Assembly: GCF_016093275.1 (NCBI RefSeq)
Contig: NZ_JAEDAK010000001.1
Span: forward strand, 515,859 to 579,858
Source: Inhella proteolytica
GTDB taxonomy: Bacteria; Pseudomonadota; Gammaproteobacteria; Burkholderiales; Burkholderiaceae_C
Reading direction: 5' to 3'
DNA: 64,000 nucleotides
Made by a program: the position numbers and the translations under genes. The notes below the pieces were generated by a model, which saw only the letters and a program-made list of their open reading frames with translations, ran no database searches and was not told the DNA's origin. Below, in pieces: positions 36,056 through 44,105 of the stretch (position 1 is its first letter; the number at the start of each line of letters is the position of its first letter).

Positions 36056-36775
36056 TTACTCGCCGAGGTAGGCGGCGCGCACCTTGGGGTCGGCCAGCAG
36101 CTCCGCCCCTGGCCCCGTCATCGTGACCAGGCCGGACTCCATCACATAGCCACGGTTCGCCAGCTGCAGCGCGCGGCTGGCGTTTTGCTCCACCAGCAAC
36201 ACGGTCACGCCCTGGCCGTGGATCTCGTTCACGACCTCGAAAATCTTGTCGACCATGATGGGCGACAGGCCCATCGAGGGTTCGTCCAGCAGCAGCACCT
36301 TGGGGCGGGCCATCAGCGCGCGGCCCATGGCCAGCATCTGCTGCTCGCCGCCGGACATGGTGCCGGCCAGCTGGTCGCGCCGCTCCTTCAGGCGCGGGAA
36401 AAAGGTGAACACGCGCTCCATGTCGGCGTCGATGCCCGCCTTGTCATTGCGCGTGTAGGCGCCCATCTGCAGGTTTTCGACGATGGTCATGCGCGTGAAG
36501 GTGCCCCGCCCTTCCGGCACCATCACCAGGCCCTGCTTGGCCAGATCCCAGGCGCCCTGGCCCTTGATGGACTTGCCCAGGTAGAGCACGTCGCCATCAG
36601 CCACCGGCTGCAGGCCGGTGACGGCCTTGAGCGTGGTGGTCTTGCCGGCGCCGTTGGCACCGATCAGGCTGACCAGTTCCCCAGCGCGGACTTCGAAATT
36701 CACGCCCTTGACGGCCTGAATGCCGCCGTAGGCCACCTTCAGGTTCGAGACCTGCAACAACACATCATCTGCCAT
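36056..36775 (-). CDS. livF: Branched-chain amino acid ABC transporter ATP-binding protein LivF
   Basis: The 239-residue ATPase has Walker A GANGAGKTT near residue 42, signature TMSGGEQQMLAMGRAL near 142 and Walker B KVLLLDEPS near 165. LivF powers uptake with LivG through the LivHM channel. It is the last gene of livHMGF, ten bases after livG. The start at 36775 has GAGGAAG upstream; the longer open frame reads across the intergenic space. The matching periplasmic binding protein is not in the window. Confidence 0.95.
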   Translation of the reverse strand: MADDVLLQVSNLKVAYGGIQAVKGVNFEVRAGELVSLIGANGAGKTTTLKAVTGLQPVADGDVLYLGKSIKGQGAWDLAKQGLVMVPEGRGTFTRMTIVENLQMGAYTRNDKAGIDADMERVFTFFPRLKERRDQLAGTMSGGEQQMLAMGRALMARPKVLLLDEPSMGLSPIMVDKIFEVVNEIHGQGVTVLLVEQNASRALQLANRGYVMESGLVTMTGPGAELLADPKVRAAYLGE

Positions 36776-36785
36776 GGGCGCTTCC

Positions 36786-37580
36786 TCAGTGGGTGGCGGC
36801 GGGCGCCTGCGCATGGCCGGCACCCAGATAGGCCTCGATGACCTTTTCGTTGCTCTGCACCTCGGCCGGCGTGCCTTCGGCAATCTGCTTGCCGTAGTCC
36901 AGCACCGTGACGCGGTCGCACAGCCCCATCACCAGCTTCACGTCGTGCTCGATCAGCAGGATGGTGCGGCCGTCCTTGCGGATGCGGTCGATCAGCTCGC
37001 GCAGCACCACCTTCTCGGTCTGGTTCATGCCGGCGGCCGGCTCGTCCAGGGCAATCAGCTGGGGGTCGGTGGCGAGGGCGCGCGCAATCTCCAGGCGCCG
37101 CTGGTCGCCGTAGCTCAAGGTGCGCGCACGGAACTCGGCATGCCGACCGATGCCCACGTACTCAAGCAGCTCGCGCGCACGCTGGGCGATCTCGGCTTCC
37201 TCCTTCTTGAAGGACGGCGTGCGGAAGATCGCGCCGAGCAGCCCGCTGTGCGTGCGTACATGGCGACCCACCATGACGTTTTCCAGGGCCGTCATCTCGG
37301 GGAAGAGACGGATGTTCTGAAAGGTGCGGGCGATGCCCGCCTTGGCCACCAGGTGCACGGCGGCCGGCCGGTAGGGCATGCCGCCCAACTCGAAGCTGCC
37401 GCCATCCGGCGTGTACAGCCCCGTGATGACATTGAAGAAGGTGGTCTTGCCGGCGCCGTTGGGGCCGATCAGGCCATAGACCTGGCCCTTGCGGATCTCA
37501 ACGCCGACCTCGGAGAGCGCCTGCAAGCCGCCGAAGCGCTTGGAGACCCCCTGGACTTTCAAGACGATGTCCGTGCTCAT
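36786..37580 (-). CDS. livG: Branched-chain amino acid ABC transporter ATP-binding protein LivG
   Basis: A 264-residue ATPase with Walker A GPNGAGKTTFFNVITG near residue 40 and RTLSYGDQRRLEIARAL as the degenerate LSGGQ signature typical of LivG. Walker B is QLIALDEPAAGMNQTE. The N-terminus MSTDIVLKVQGVSKRFGGL fits the start at 37580. It begins five bases after livM and ends before livF, consistent with one message. Confidence 0.95.
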   Translation of the reverse strand: MSTDIVLKVQGVSKRFGGLQALSEVGVEIRKGQVYGLIGPNGAGKTTFFNVITGLYTPDGGSFELGGMPYRPAAVHLVAKAGIARTFQNIRLFPEMTALENVMVGRHVRTHSGLLGAIFRTPSFKKEEAEIAQRARELLEYVGIGRHAEFRARTLSYGDQRRLEIARALATDPQLIALDEPAAGMNQTEKVVLRELIDRIRKDGRTILLIEHDVKLVMGLCDRVTVLDYGKQIAEGTPAEVQSNEKVIEAYLGAGHAQAPAATH

Positions 37581-37585
37581 GGTGT

Positions 37586-38671
37586 TCAGGCAGGAGTGTT
37601 TGGAGCGGGCTTGCCGTGCTCGGGCGCAGGCCACAGGCCGCGCGGACGCATCAGCATGATGACGATCATCGCCAGCGCCACCAGGGCCTGGCGCAGGATG
37701 GCGGCATCGATGCGGCCGTCGGTCATCTGCTGGATGTCCCCGGCCACGTAGCGCAGCACCTCGGGCAGCGCGGCCAGCAGCAGCGCGCCCAGGATGACGC
37801 CAGGCAGATGGCCCATGCCGCCGAGCACCACCATGGCGACGATCAGCACCGACTCCTGCAGGCTGAAGGACTCGGGGCTGACGAAGCCCTGGAAGCCCGC
37901 GAACATCGCACCGGCCACGCCGCCGAAGGTGGCGCCCATGCCGAAGGCCAGCAGCTTGAGGTTGCGGGTGTTGATGCCCATGGCCTTGGCGGCGATCTCG
38001 TCTTCGCGGATGGCCATCCACGCGCGGCCGATGCGCGAGTTCTCCAGGCGGTAACAGATCAAGACCGACACCACCACCAGCGTCAGGAACAGGTAGTAGT
38101 GCAGGGTCACGCCGGGCAGCTCGAAGCCGAACAGCGAGGTCTTCTGCGAGAGCGGCACACCGAAGACGGCGATCGAGTCGATCTGACCCAGACCGCGCGG
38201 CCCGTTGGTGATGTTGACCGGGTGCTCCAGGTTGTTCATGAAGACGCGGATGATTTCGCCGAAGCCCAGGGTCACGATGGCCAAATAGTCACCGCGCAGT
38301 TTCAGCGTGGGCGCCCCCAGCAGCACCCCTGCCAGCGCCGCCAGCCCGGCGCCGAGCGGGATGGTGACCCAGAGCGGCGTGTGCAGGCCGTCGGGGAACA
38401 TCTGCGCAATGGCCGGGAAGGTGTCCCAGAGATGGGGGCTGGCCAGCAGCGCGAACATGTAGGCGCCCACGGCGTAGAACGCCACATAGCCCAGGTCCAG
38501 CAGGCCGGCGTAGCCCACCACGATGTTCAGGCCCAGGGCCAGCATCACGTACAGCAAGGCCGTGTCCATGATGCGCACCGGGCCGGAACCGAATTGCTGC
38601 GCGATCAGCGGCAGGATCAGCAGGGCCAGCGCACTGGCCAGGAAGACGGCGAGTTTCTTGGTCTGTTGCAT
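37586..38671 (-). CDS. livM: Branched-chain amino acid ABC transporter permease LivM
   Basis: The 361-residue permease has about ten membrane helices and the conserved segments YVMLALGLNIVVGYAGLLDL, YLAIVTLGFGEIIRVFMNN and the cytoplasmic coupling loop GRAWMAIREDEIAAKAMGIN. It pairs with LivH to form the channel for leucine, isoleucine, valine or related substrates. It lies ten bases after livH. Nothing unusual is seen. Confidence 0.95.
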   Translation of the reverse strand: MQQTKKLAVFLASALALLILPLIAQQFGSGPVRIMDTALLYVMLALGLNIVVGYAGLLDLGYVAFYAVGAYMFALLASPHLWDTFPAIAQMFPDGLHTPLWVTIPLGAGLAALAGVLLGAPTLKLRGDYLAIVTLGFGEIIRVFMNNLEHPVNITNGPRGLGQIDSIAVFGVPLSQKTSLFGFELPGVTLHYYLFLTLVVVSVLICYRLENSRIGRAWMAIREDEIAAKAMGINTRNLKLLAFGMGATFGGVAGAMFAGFQGFVSPESFSLQESVLIVAMVVLGGMGHLPGVILGALLLAALPEVLRYVAGDIQQMTDGRIDAAILRQALVALAMIVIMLMRPRGLWPAPEHGKPAPNTPA

Positions 38672-38681
38672 GCGAACTCCC

Positions 38682-39605
38682 TCAGGCGCGGTCGGCCACG
38701 CGTTCGCCCAGCAAGCCGGAGGGGCGCAACGTGAGGACGAGGATCAGGGCCACGAAGGCAAAGATGTCGGCGTAGTGGCTGCCCAGCACGCCGCCGGTCA
38801 GCTCACCCAGGTAACCCGCGCCGATGGCTTCGATCAGGCCGAGCAGGATGCCGCCCACCATCGCGCCCGCCAGGTTGCCAATGCCGCCCAGCACCGCGGC
38901 CGTGAAGGCCTTCAAACCCGGCATGAAGCCCATGGTGTGCTGCGCGGTGCCGTAGTTGGCGGCCCACATCAGGCCGGCCACGGCGGCGAGCGCCGCACCG
39001 ATGACGAAGGTGGCCGAGATCACGAAATCGGGCTTGACGCCCATTAGCGAGGCGACCTTGGGGTTCTCGGCCGTGGCGCGCATGGCGCGGCCCAGCTTGG
39101 TCTTGTTGACCAGCCACATCAGCGCGGCCAGCAGCACCCCGGTGGTCACCAGGATCAGCACCTGGGTGACGGAAATGACCGGGCCGCCGAGGTTGATCGG
39201 ATCGGTGGGCAGCAGCAGCGGGAAGGGTTTGGGATTGGGCTTCCAGATCACCATGGCGAGCGTCTGCAGCATCAGGCTCATACCCATGGCGGTGATCAGC
39301 GGGGCCAGGCGCGGCGCGCTGCGCAGCGGCCGGTAGGCGATCTTCTCGATCGTGAAGTTGACGGCGGAGCAGACCACGATGGCACAGCCCAGGGCCACGA
39401 TCATCAGGGCCCAGCCGGGCAGGCCCGAGCCGGCCAGTGCGCCGATGACGGTCCAACTCGTCAGCGCGCCAATCATCAGGATCTCGCCGTGGGCGAAATT
39501 GATGAGGTTGATGATGCCGTAGACCATCGTGTAGCCCAGGGCCACCAGGGCATACATGCTCCCCAGGACCAGGCCGTTGATGATTTGCTGAATCAGGACT
39601 TCCAA
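38682..39605 (-). CDS. livH: Branched-chain amino acid ABC transporter permease LivH
   Basis: The 307-residue permease starts at a TTG (reading MEVLIQQIINGLVLGSMYAL), preceded by AAGGAG at good spacing; the family N-terminus begins exactly here, and the longer frame to 39707 has no support. It has about eight to nine membrane helices and the coupling loop KLGRAMRATAENPKVASLMG. As first gene of livHMGF its promoter must lie in the 100 bases before it, next to the alanine dehydrogenase terminator. Confidence 0.94.
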   Translation of the reverse strand: MEVLIQQIINGLVLGSMYALVALGYTMVYGIINLINFAHGEILMIGALTSWTVIGALAGSGLPGWALMIVALGCAIVVCSAVNFTIEKIAYRPLRSAPRLAPLITAMGMSLMLQTLAMVIWKPNPKPFPLLLPTDPINLGGPVISVTQVLILVTTGVLLAALMWLVNKTKLGRAMRATAENPKVASLMGVKPDFVISATFVIGAALAAVAGLMWAANYGTAQHTMGFMPGLKAFTAAVLGGIGNLAGAMVGGILLGLIEAIGAGYLGELTGGVLGSHYADIFAFVALILVLTLRPSGLLGERVADRA

Positions 39606-39705
39606 GTCGTTCTCCTTGGCAGTGCGCCAGGGCACAGGTTGCGGCCGATTATGTGAAGGCCCTTCCCGCCTTCCTGCCTGGGATAACCCGCTGGACTTGG
39701 CGGCC

Positions 39706-39735
39706 AAAAAACAAGGGCGCCCCGCAGGGCGCCCC
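39706..39735 (-). terminator. Intrinsic terminator after alanine dehydrogenase
   Basis: Two copies of the self-complementary GGGCGCCC (39715-39722 and 39727-39734) pair across a four-base loop; in the minus-strand RNA the stem is followed by TTGTTTTTT. It lies about 21 bases beyond the ald stop and separates ald from the liv operon. Confidence 0.9.
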
Positions 39736-39755
39736 GTCGTTCCGCGCTGCTGCGC

Positions 39756-40871
39756 TCAGGCCAGCAGTTGCTTGGGGTCGACGAAGGGCTTGCCCAGTTC
39801 GCGCGCCACGGCTTCGTAGGTGATCTGACCTTCGTGCACATTGAGGCCGGCCGCCAGATGGAGATCGGCGGCGCAGGCGGCGCGCCAGCCCTTGTTGGCC
39901 AGGGCCAGCGTGAACGGCAAGGTGGCGTTGTTCAGCGCGAAGGCCGAGGTGCGCGGCACTGCTCCGGGCATGTTCGCCACGCAGTAGTGCACCACGCCAT
40001 CCACCTCGTAGGTCGGCTCGGCATGCGTGGTCGCGTGCGAGGTTTCGAAGCAGCCGCCCTGGTCGATGGCAACGTCAACGATGACCGAACCCGGCTTCAT
40101 GCGCGACAGCTGCTCGCGGCGGATCAGCTTCGGTGCGGCGGCGCCCGGCACCAGCACAGCGCCGATGACGAGATCGGCCGACAACACGGCGGCCTCGGTG
40201 TTGTCCAGGTTCGCGTAGGCGGTGACGAGACGGCCGCCGAACACCTCGTCGAGCTGACGCAGGCGCGGCAGCGAGCGGTCCAGCACCACCACCTCGGCGC
40301 CCAGGCCCATGGCCATGCGGGCCGCATGCGTGCCCACCACGCCGCCACCGATTACCACCACCTTGGCGGGGGCCACGCCGGGCACGCCGCCCAGCAGCAC
40401 GCCGCGGCCACCATTGGCCTTCTGCAGCGCCACCGCGCCCACCTGGATGGCCATGCGGCCGGCCACTTCGCTCATCGGGGCCAGCAGGGGCAGGCCGCCG
40501 CGCGAATCCGTGATGGTTTCGTAGGCGATCGCCGTGCAGCCGCTCTTGATCAGGCCTTCGGCCTGCACCGGATCCGGCGCCAGGTGCAGGTAGGTGAACA
40601 GCAGCTGGCCCTTCTTCAGCATCGCCGTCTCGGAGGGTTGGGGCTCCTTGACCTTGACGATCATCTCGGCCTGCTCGAACACCGCCGTGGCGTCGGCCAG
40701 GATCTTGGCGCCCATGGCTTGGTACTCGGCGTCCGGGCAGCCGATGCCGTTGCCGGCCCCTGCCTGAATGAACACCTCATGGCCGGCGGCCACCAATTCG
40801 CGGACGCTGGGGGGCGTCAGGCCGACGCGGTACTCGTGGTTCTTGATTTCGGTGGGGACGCCGATGCGCAT
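39756..40871 (-). CDS. ald: Alanine dehydrogenase
   Basis: A 371-residue NAD-dependent enzyme interconverting alanine with pyruvate and ammonia. [20 protein letters not shown] at the N-terminus, the catalytic Lys in [12 protein letters not shown] near 74, His in YLHLAPD near 95, and the Rossmann stretch [17 protein letters not shown] near 170 are all present. The start at 40871 carries GGAG seven bases upstream; the longer open frame runs across the divergent promoter. The divergent Lrp-type gene is its likely regulator. Confidence 0.97.
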   Translation of the reverse strand: MRIGVPTEIKNHEYRVGLTPPSVRELVAAGHEVFIQAGAGNGIGCPDAEYQAMGAKILADATAVFEQAEMIVKVKEPQPSETAMLKKGQLLFTYLHLAPDPVQAEGLIKSGCTAIAYETITDSRGGLPLLAPMSEVAGRMAIQVGAVALQKANGGRGVLLGGVPGVAPAKVVVIGGGVVGTHAARMAMGLGAEVVVLDRSLPRLRQLDEVFGGRLVTAYANLDNTEAAVLSADLVIGAVLVPGAAAPKLIRREQLSRMKPGSVIVDVAIDQGGCFETSHATTHAEPTYEVDGVVHYCVANMPGAVPRTSAFALNNATLPFTLALANKGWRAACAADLHLAAGLNVHEGQITYEAVARELGKPFVDPKQLLA

Positions 40872-40943
40872 GGAAGTCTCCGAGGGGTTGGATGCAAAGA
40901 GCTTCATCGTCGGGTGCCTGCGTCCGCAGAAGATCGCGTTCGC

Positions 40944-40988
40944 AACCCTAGAAAACCCTAGGTTCACGCAACTTCGTTCGAAAATTCG
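40944..40988. promoter_or_regulatory. Candidate Lrp-type operator region between ald and the regulator gene
   Basis: The 132-bp divergent region contains an imperfect palindrome at 40944-40963 (AACCCTAG-AAAACC-CTAGGT) with an internal direct repeat of CCCTAG. A second, perfect AT-cored palindrome TTCG-AAAA-TTCG-like segment lies at 40977-40988. Lrp/AsnC proteins often bind such degenerate, phased sites in the promoter of the divergent target. The assignment to this regulator is inferred from position. Confidence 0.5.
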
Positions 40989-41003
40989 CTGAAACTGCGC
41001 CGC

Positions 41004-41468
41004 ATGGAAATCGAATTGGACCGAATAGACCGTGAACTCTTGCGTCTGCTGCAAGAGGACGGACGGCTCAGCAATGCCCAGCTGGCCGAGCAGGTCGCGC
41101 TCAGCCCCTCGGCCTGCCTGCGGCGCCTGCAGCGCCTGGAGCAGAGCGGCACCATCCACGGCTACCGCGCCCTGCTCAGCCCGGAAGCCATCGGGCGTTC
41201 GATGACGGTGTTCATCGAGGTCACGCTCTCCGGCCAGGGCAGCCCGGCGCTGGACGCCTTCGAGCGTGCCGTGGCCGCCTGCCCCGCTGTGCTGGAGTGC
41301 CATCTGATGAGTGGCGATTTCGATTACCTGCTGCGGGTGGCAGTGGCCGACATGGCCGACTACGAGCGCGTGCACCGCCACAGCATCAGCGCCCTGCCCC
41401 ATGTGGCGCGCCTACGCACGGCCTTTGCCATGCGCGCCGTCATCCCGCTGCGGGCCTATCCGCTATGA
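41004..41468 (+). CDS. Lrp/AsnC family transcriptional regulator
   Basis: The 154-residue regulator has an N-terminal helix-turn-helix (IDRELLRLLQEDGRLSNAQL and VALSPSACLRRLQRLE) and a C-terminal RAM ligand-binding domain (HLMSGDFDYLLRVAVADMADYE). It is divergent from ald and probably responds to alanine or a branched-chain amino acid, as AldR-type proteins do. The hydratase gene overlaps its stop by four bases. Confidence 0.93.
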   Translation: MEIELDRIDRELLRLLQEDGRLSNAQLAEQVALSPSACLRRLQRLEQSGTIHGYRALLSPEAIGRSMTVFIEVTLSGQGSPALDAFERAVAACPAVLECHLMSGDFDYLLRVAVADMADYERVHRHSISALPHVARLRTAFAMRAVIPLRAYPL

Positions 41469-42208
41469 ATCCGATCGATACCTATGCCGCCGCCCTGCAG
41501 GCGGGCGAACTCCTGGAACCCTGGCCGGAACTGAGTCTGCCGCAGGCCTATGAGATCGCCGCACGCCGGCACCAGCTACGTCTGGTCCGCGGCGAGCGCG
41601 CCGTCGGCCGCAAGATCGGCCACACCAATCGTGCCAACTGGGCGAGCCAGGGCATTGCGGGTCCGAGTTGGGGCTGGCTCTACGCGGCCAGCACGGCACC
41701 GCTAGGCGGGTGCCTGAGCCTGGCCGGCTGGCGCGAGCCCAAGGTCGAGCTTGAGTGCGTGCTGCGCTTACGGCACAGCCCGCGCAGCGCGGCGGACTTG
41801 CCCGACTGCGTCGATGCCATGGCCCTCGGGCTGGAAATCGTCGACCGGCCCTACCCCAGCTGGCAGATTTCGGTTGCCGATTCGGTGGCGGCCGGCGGCG
41901 TGCATGCGGGCCTGCGCGTCGGCCCCTGGCGGGCGCCAGACCCGGCCTTGCTGCGCGAACTGCAGGCCGAGTTGCAGGTCGGCACGCATCAGAGCCGCGG
42001 CAGCAGCGCCCTCGTCTTCGGCAGCCCCTTGACGGCCCTGGCAGAGCTCATGGCCCTGCTGGCCAAACAGGGCGCGCCCGCCCTGCAGGCCGGCGAGCTG
42101 ATCACGACTGGTGCCCTCGCCCCCGCCCTGCCCTTGCAGGCCGGCGAGACCTTGCGGGCCCGCATCGATGGCCTGGGCGAGTGCGAACTCGCCCTCAGCC
42201 GGGACTGA
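41465..42208 (+). CDS. FAH-family hydratase (2-keto-4-pentenoate hydratase-like)
   Basis: A 247-residue protein of the MhpD/fumarylacetoacetate hydrolase superfamily. GRKIGHTNRANW, EPKVELECVLRLR with the metal-ligand Glu pair, LGLEIVDRPYPSW and GSSALVFGSPLTALAELMALL are all recognisable, as is ITTGALAPALPLQAGE. Such enzymes hydrate 2-keto-4-pentenoate in meta-cleavage pathways, but no such cluster is here. The gene overlaps an Lrp-type regulator by four bases, so the reaction may instead concern an amino acid-derived keto acid. Its 3' end is two bases from that of convergent rarA. Confidence 0.82.
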   Translation: MNPIDTYAAALQAGELLEPWPELSLPQAYEIAARRHQLRLVRGERAVGRKIGHTNRANWASQGIAGPSWGWLYAASTAPLGGCLSLAGWREPKVELECVLRLRHSPRSAADLPDCVDAMALGLEIVDRPYPSWQISVADSVAAGGVHAGLRVGPWRAPDPALLRELQAELQVGTHQSRGSSALVFGSPLTALAELMALLAKQGAPALQAGELITTGALAPALPLQAGETLRARIDGLGECELALSRD

Positions 42209-42210
42209 TC

Positions 42211-43491
42211 TCAGCCCACCCCAGCCTGGGCATTGGACTCACGCAGACGCCTGAGCTTCTCAGCGATCTTGGCCTCCAGGCCACGCTCGTTCGGCTCGTA
42301 GAAGCGCTGCGCCTCCAAGCCCTCGGGCAGGTAGCGTTGGCCGGCCGCGAAGGCATCCGGCTCATCATGGGCATAGCGGTACTCGGCGCCGGCACCCAGC
42401 TGCTTCATCAGCTTCGTCGGGGCATTGCGCAGGTGCAGGGGCACGGGCCGCGCCCCATCGGCCTCGACGAGCGCGCGCGCCGCCTTCAGCGCCAGGTATC
42501 CGGCATTGGACTTGGGCGCCACGGCCAGATAGAGCGCCGCCTCCGCCAGCGCCAGTTCGCCCTCTGGCGAGCCCAGGCGCTCGAAGGTTTCGGCTGCGGC
42601 CACGGTGAGCTGCAAGGCGCGCGGGTCGGCCAGCCCCACGTCTTCCGCCGCGATGGCCAGCATGCGCCGGCTCAGCACCTTGCCGTCGGCACCGCCATCG
42701 AGCATGCGCACCAGCCAGTAGATGGCGGCATCGGGGTCCGACCCGCGTACCGACTTGTGGAAGGCCGAGAGCTGGTCGTAGAAGCTGTCACCGCCCTTGT
42801 CGAAGCGGCGTTGCCGGCTCCCCAGCACCTGCAGCACGAGCTCGGGCGTGATGGGTTCGCCCCCCTGGGCCACGGCCTCGACGGCGTTCAGCAGGCGCCG
42901 GGCGTCACCATCGGCCCATGCCAGCAGGGCATCGCCGCTGGGCCCGTCCAGCGCCACTCTCATGGCCTGGGCACCGCGCGCCAGCAGTTGGCGCTGCTCG
43001 TCCTCGCTCAAGCTCTGTAGCACATGCACCCGGGCGCGCGAAAGCAAGGCCGCGTTGACCTCGAAGCTCGGGTTCTCGGTGGTGGCGCCGATGAACACGA
43101 ACAAGCCCGACTCGACATGGGGCAGGAACGCATCCTGCTGGGCCTTGTTGAAGCGGTGCACCTCATCAACAAAGACCACTGCCTGGCCCTGGATGCGCGC
43201 TTGCTCGACCGCCTCGCGGATGTCCTTGACACCCCCCAGCACCGCACTGATGGCGATGAAGGGCAGCCCGCTGGATTCCGCCAGCAGACGCGCCAGGGTG
43301 GTCTTGCCCACTCCCGGTGGCCCCCACAGGATCATCGAGTGCAGCTGTTTGCGCTCCACGGCCATGCGCAGCACCTTGCCCGGCCCGAGCAGATGCTGTT
43401 GGCCCACCACCTCGTCCACCCGATGAGGCCGCAGGCGCTCGGCTAGCGGGGCCGGCGTGCCGGCGGCAAAAAGGTCGCCGGAAGCGCTCAC
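42211..43491 (-). CDS. rarA: Replication-associated recombination protein A
   Basis: A 426-residue clamp-loader-like AAA+ ATPase acting at stalled forks (RarA/MgsA/Mgs1). Walker A GPPGVGKTTLARLL lies near residue 60, Walker B VVFVDEVHRFNKAQQDAFLP near 115 and sensor FIGATTENPSFEVN near 140. The MgsA C-terminal domain contains YDQLSAFHKSVRGSDPDAAIYW. Its start overlaps the lolA stop by four bases, so it is the last gene of ftsK-lolA-rarA. The N-terminal SSB-binding region is short but normal. Confidence 0.96.
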   Translation of the reverse strand: MSASGDLFAAGTPAPLAERLRPHRVDEVVGQQHLLGPGKVLRMAVERKQLHSMILWGPPGVGKTTLARLLAESSGLPFIAISAVLGGVKDIREAVEQARIQGQAVVFVDEVHRFNKAQQDAFLPHVESGLFVFIGATTENPSFEVNAALLSRARVHVLQSLSEDEQRQLLARGAQAMRVALDGPSGDALLAWADGDARRLLNAVEAVAQGGEPITPELVLQVLGSRQRRFDKGGDSFYDQLSAFHKSVRGSDPDAAIYWLVRMLDGGADGKVLSRRMLAIAAEDVGLADPRALQLTVAAAETFERLGSPEGELALAEAALYLAVAPKSNAGYLALKAARALVEADGARPVPLHLRNAPTKLMKQLGAGAEYRYAHDEPDAFAAGQRYLPEGLEAQRFYEPNERGLEAKIAEKLRRLRESNAQAGVG

Positions 43492-44105
43492 TTGCCGTCG
43501 ATCACGTCCATGCCCGGCGCCGGCGTGAAGCGCAGGCGCTCGGCATCCAGCTTGGCATTGGCCTCGAAGCCGCTGAAAACCAGACGCGAGCGCTGGCCCA
43601 GACCATCGACGATCTCAAGTGCCGCGAGCTCACGGCCCTTCAAGCCGATGCGCAGGCTCTGGATGCCTTGATCCGCCTGCTTGGGCGTGGCCGCCACCCA
43701 GGCGATGTCGCCCTGCTCACCGTCGTCCTTGAGCTGGAACGCCTCGCCCAACGAGGCACCGGCCAGCAGAGCCACCGGGGTGCTGGAGAGCACCGCATCC
43801 AGTGGACGGCTGCTGGCCTGGTTCAGGTCCGGATCGACCATCCAAACCTTCTTGCCATCGCCGATCAGCACCTGGTTTTGCGGGGCGGCGTAGTCAAAGC
43901 GGAAGCGGTTGGGGCGCTGGAACTCGAACTGACCCTTGTTGTGCTTCTGCTTCTTGCCGTCGGGCGAGCTGACGGTCTGCACGAACTGCACCCGCGCGCT
44001 CTGGATCTCCTTCTGGAAACGCAGCAACTGCTCCAGGCCAGCTGCCTGGGCCGCAGCGGTGGCCAGCAGGGAAGCACCGGCGATCAGGGACTTGAACTTC
44101 ATCAT
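43488..44105 (-). CDS. lolA: Outer-membrane lipoprotein carrier LolA
   Basis: The 205-residue precursor has a signal peptide ending near residue 22 (LATAAAQA) and the LolA fold: [41 protein letters not shown] and [11 protein letters not shown]. It takes lipoproteins from LolCDE in the inner membrane across the periplasm to LolB. It lies between ftsK and rarA with four-base overlaps on both sides, an order common in Burkholderiales and beyond. Confidence 0.96.
   Translation of the reverse strand: MMKFKSLIAGASLLATAAAQAAGLEQLLRFQKEIQSARVQFVQTVSSPDGKKQKHNKGQFEFQRPNRFRFDYAAPQNQVLIGDGKKVWMVDPDLNQASSRPLDAVLSSTPVALLAGASLGEAFQLKDDGEQGDIAWVAATPKQADQGIQSLRIGLKGRELAALEIVDGLGQRSRLVFSGFEANAKLDAERLRFTPAPGMDVIDGK

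Noticed and set aside
36786..38021. Long N-terminal extension of LivG reaching into livM
   Set aside because: It is out-of-frame livM sequence; the LivG family N-terminus starts at 37580.
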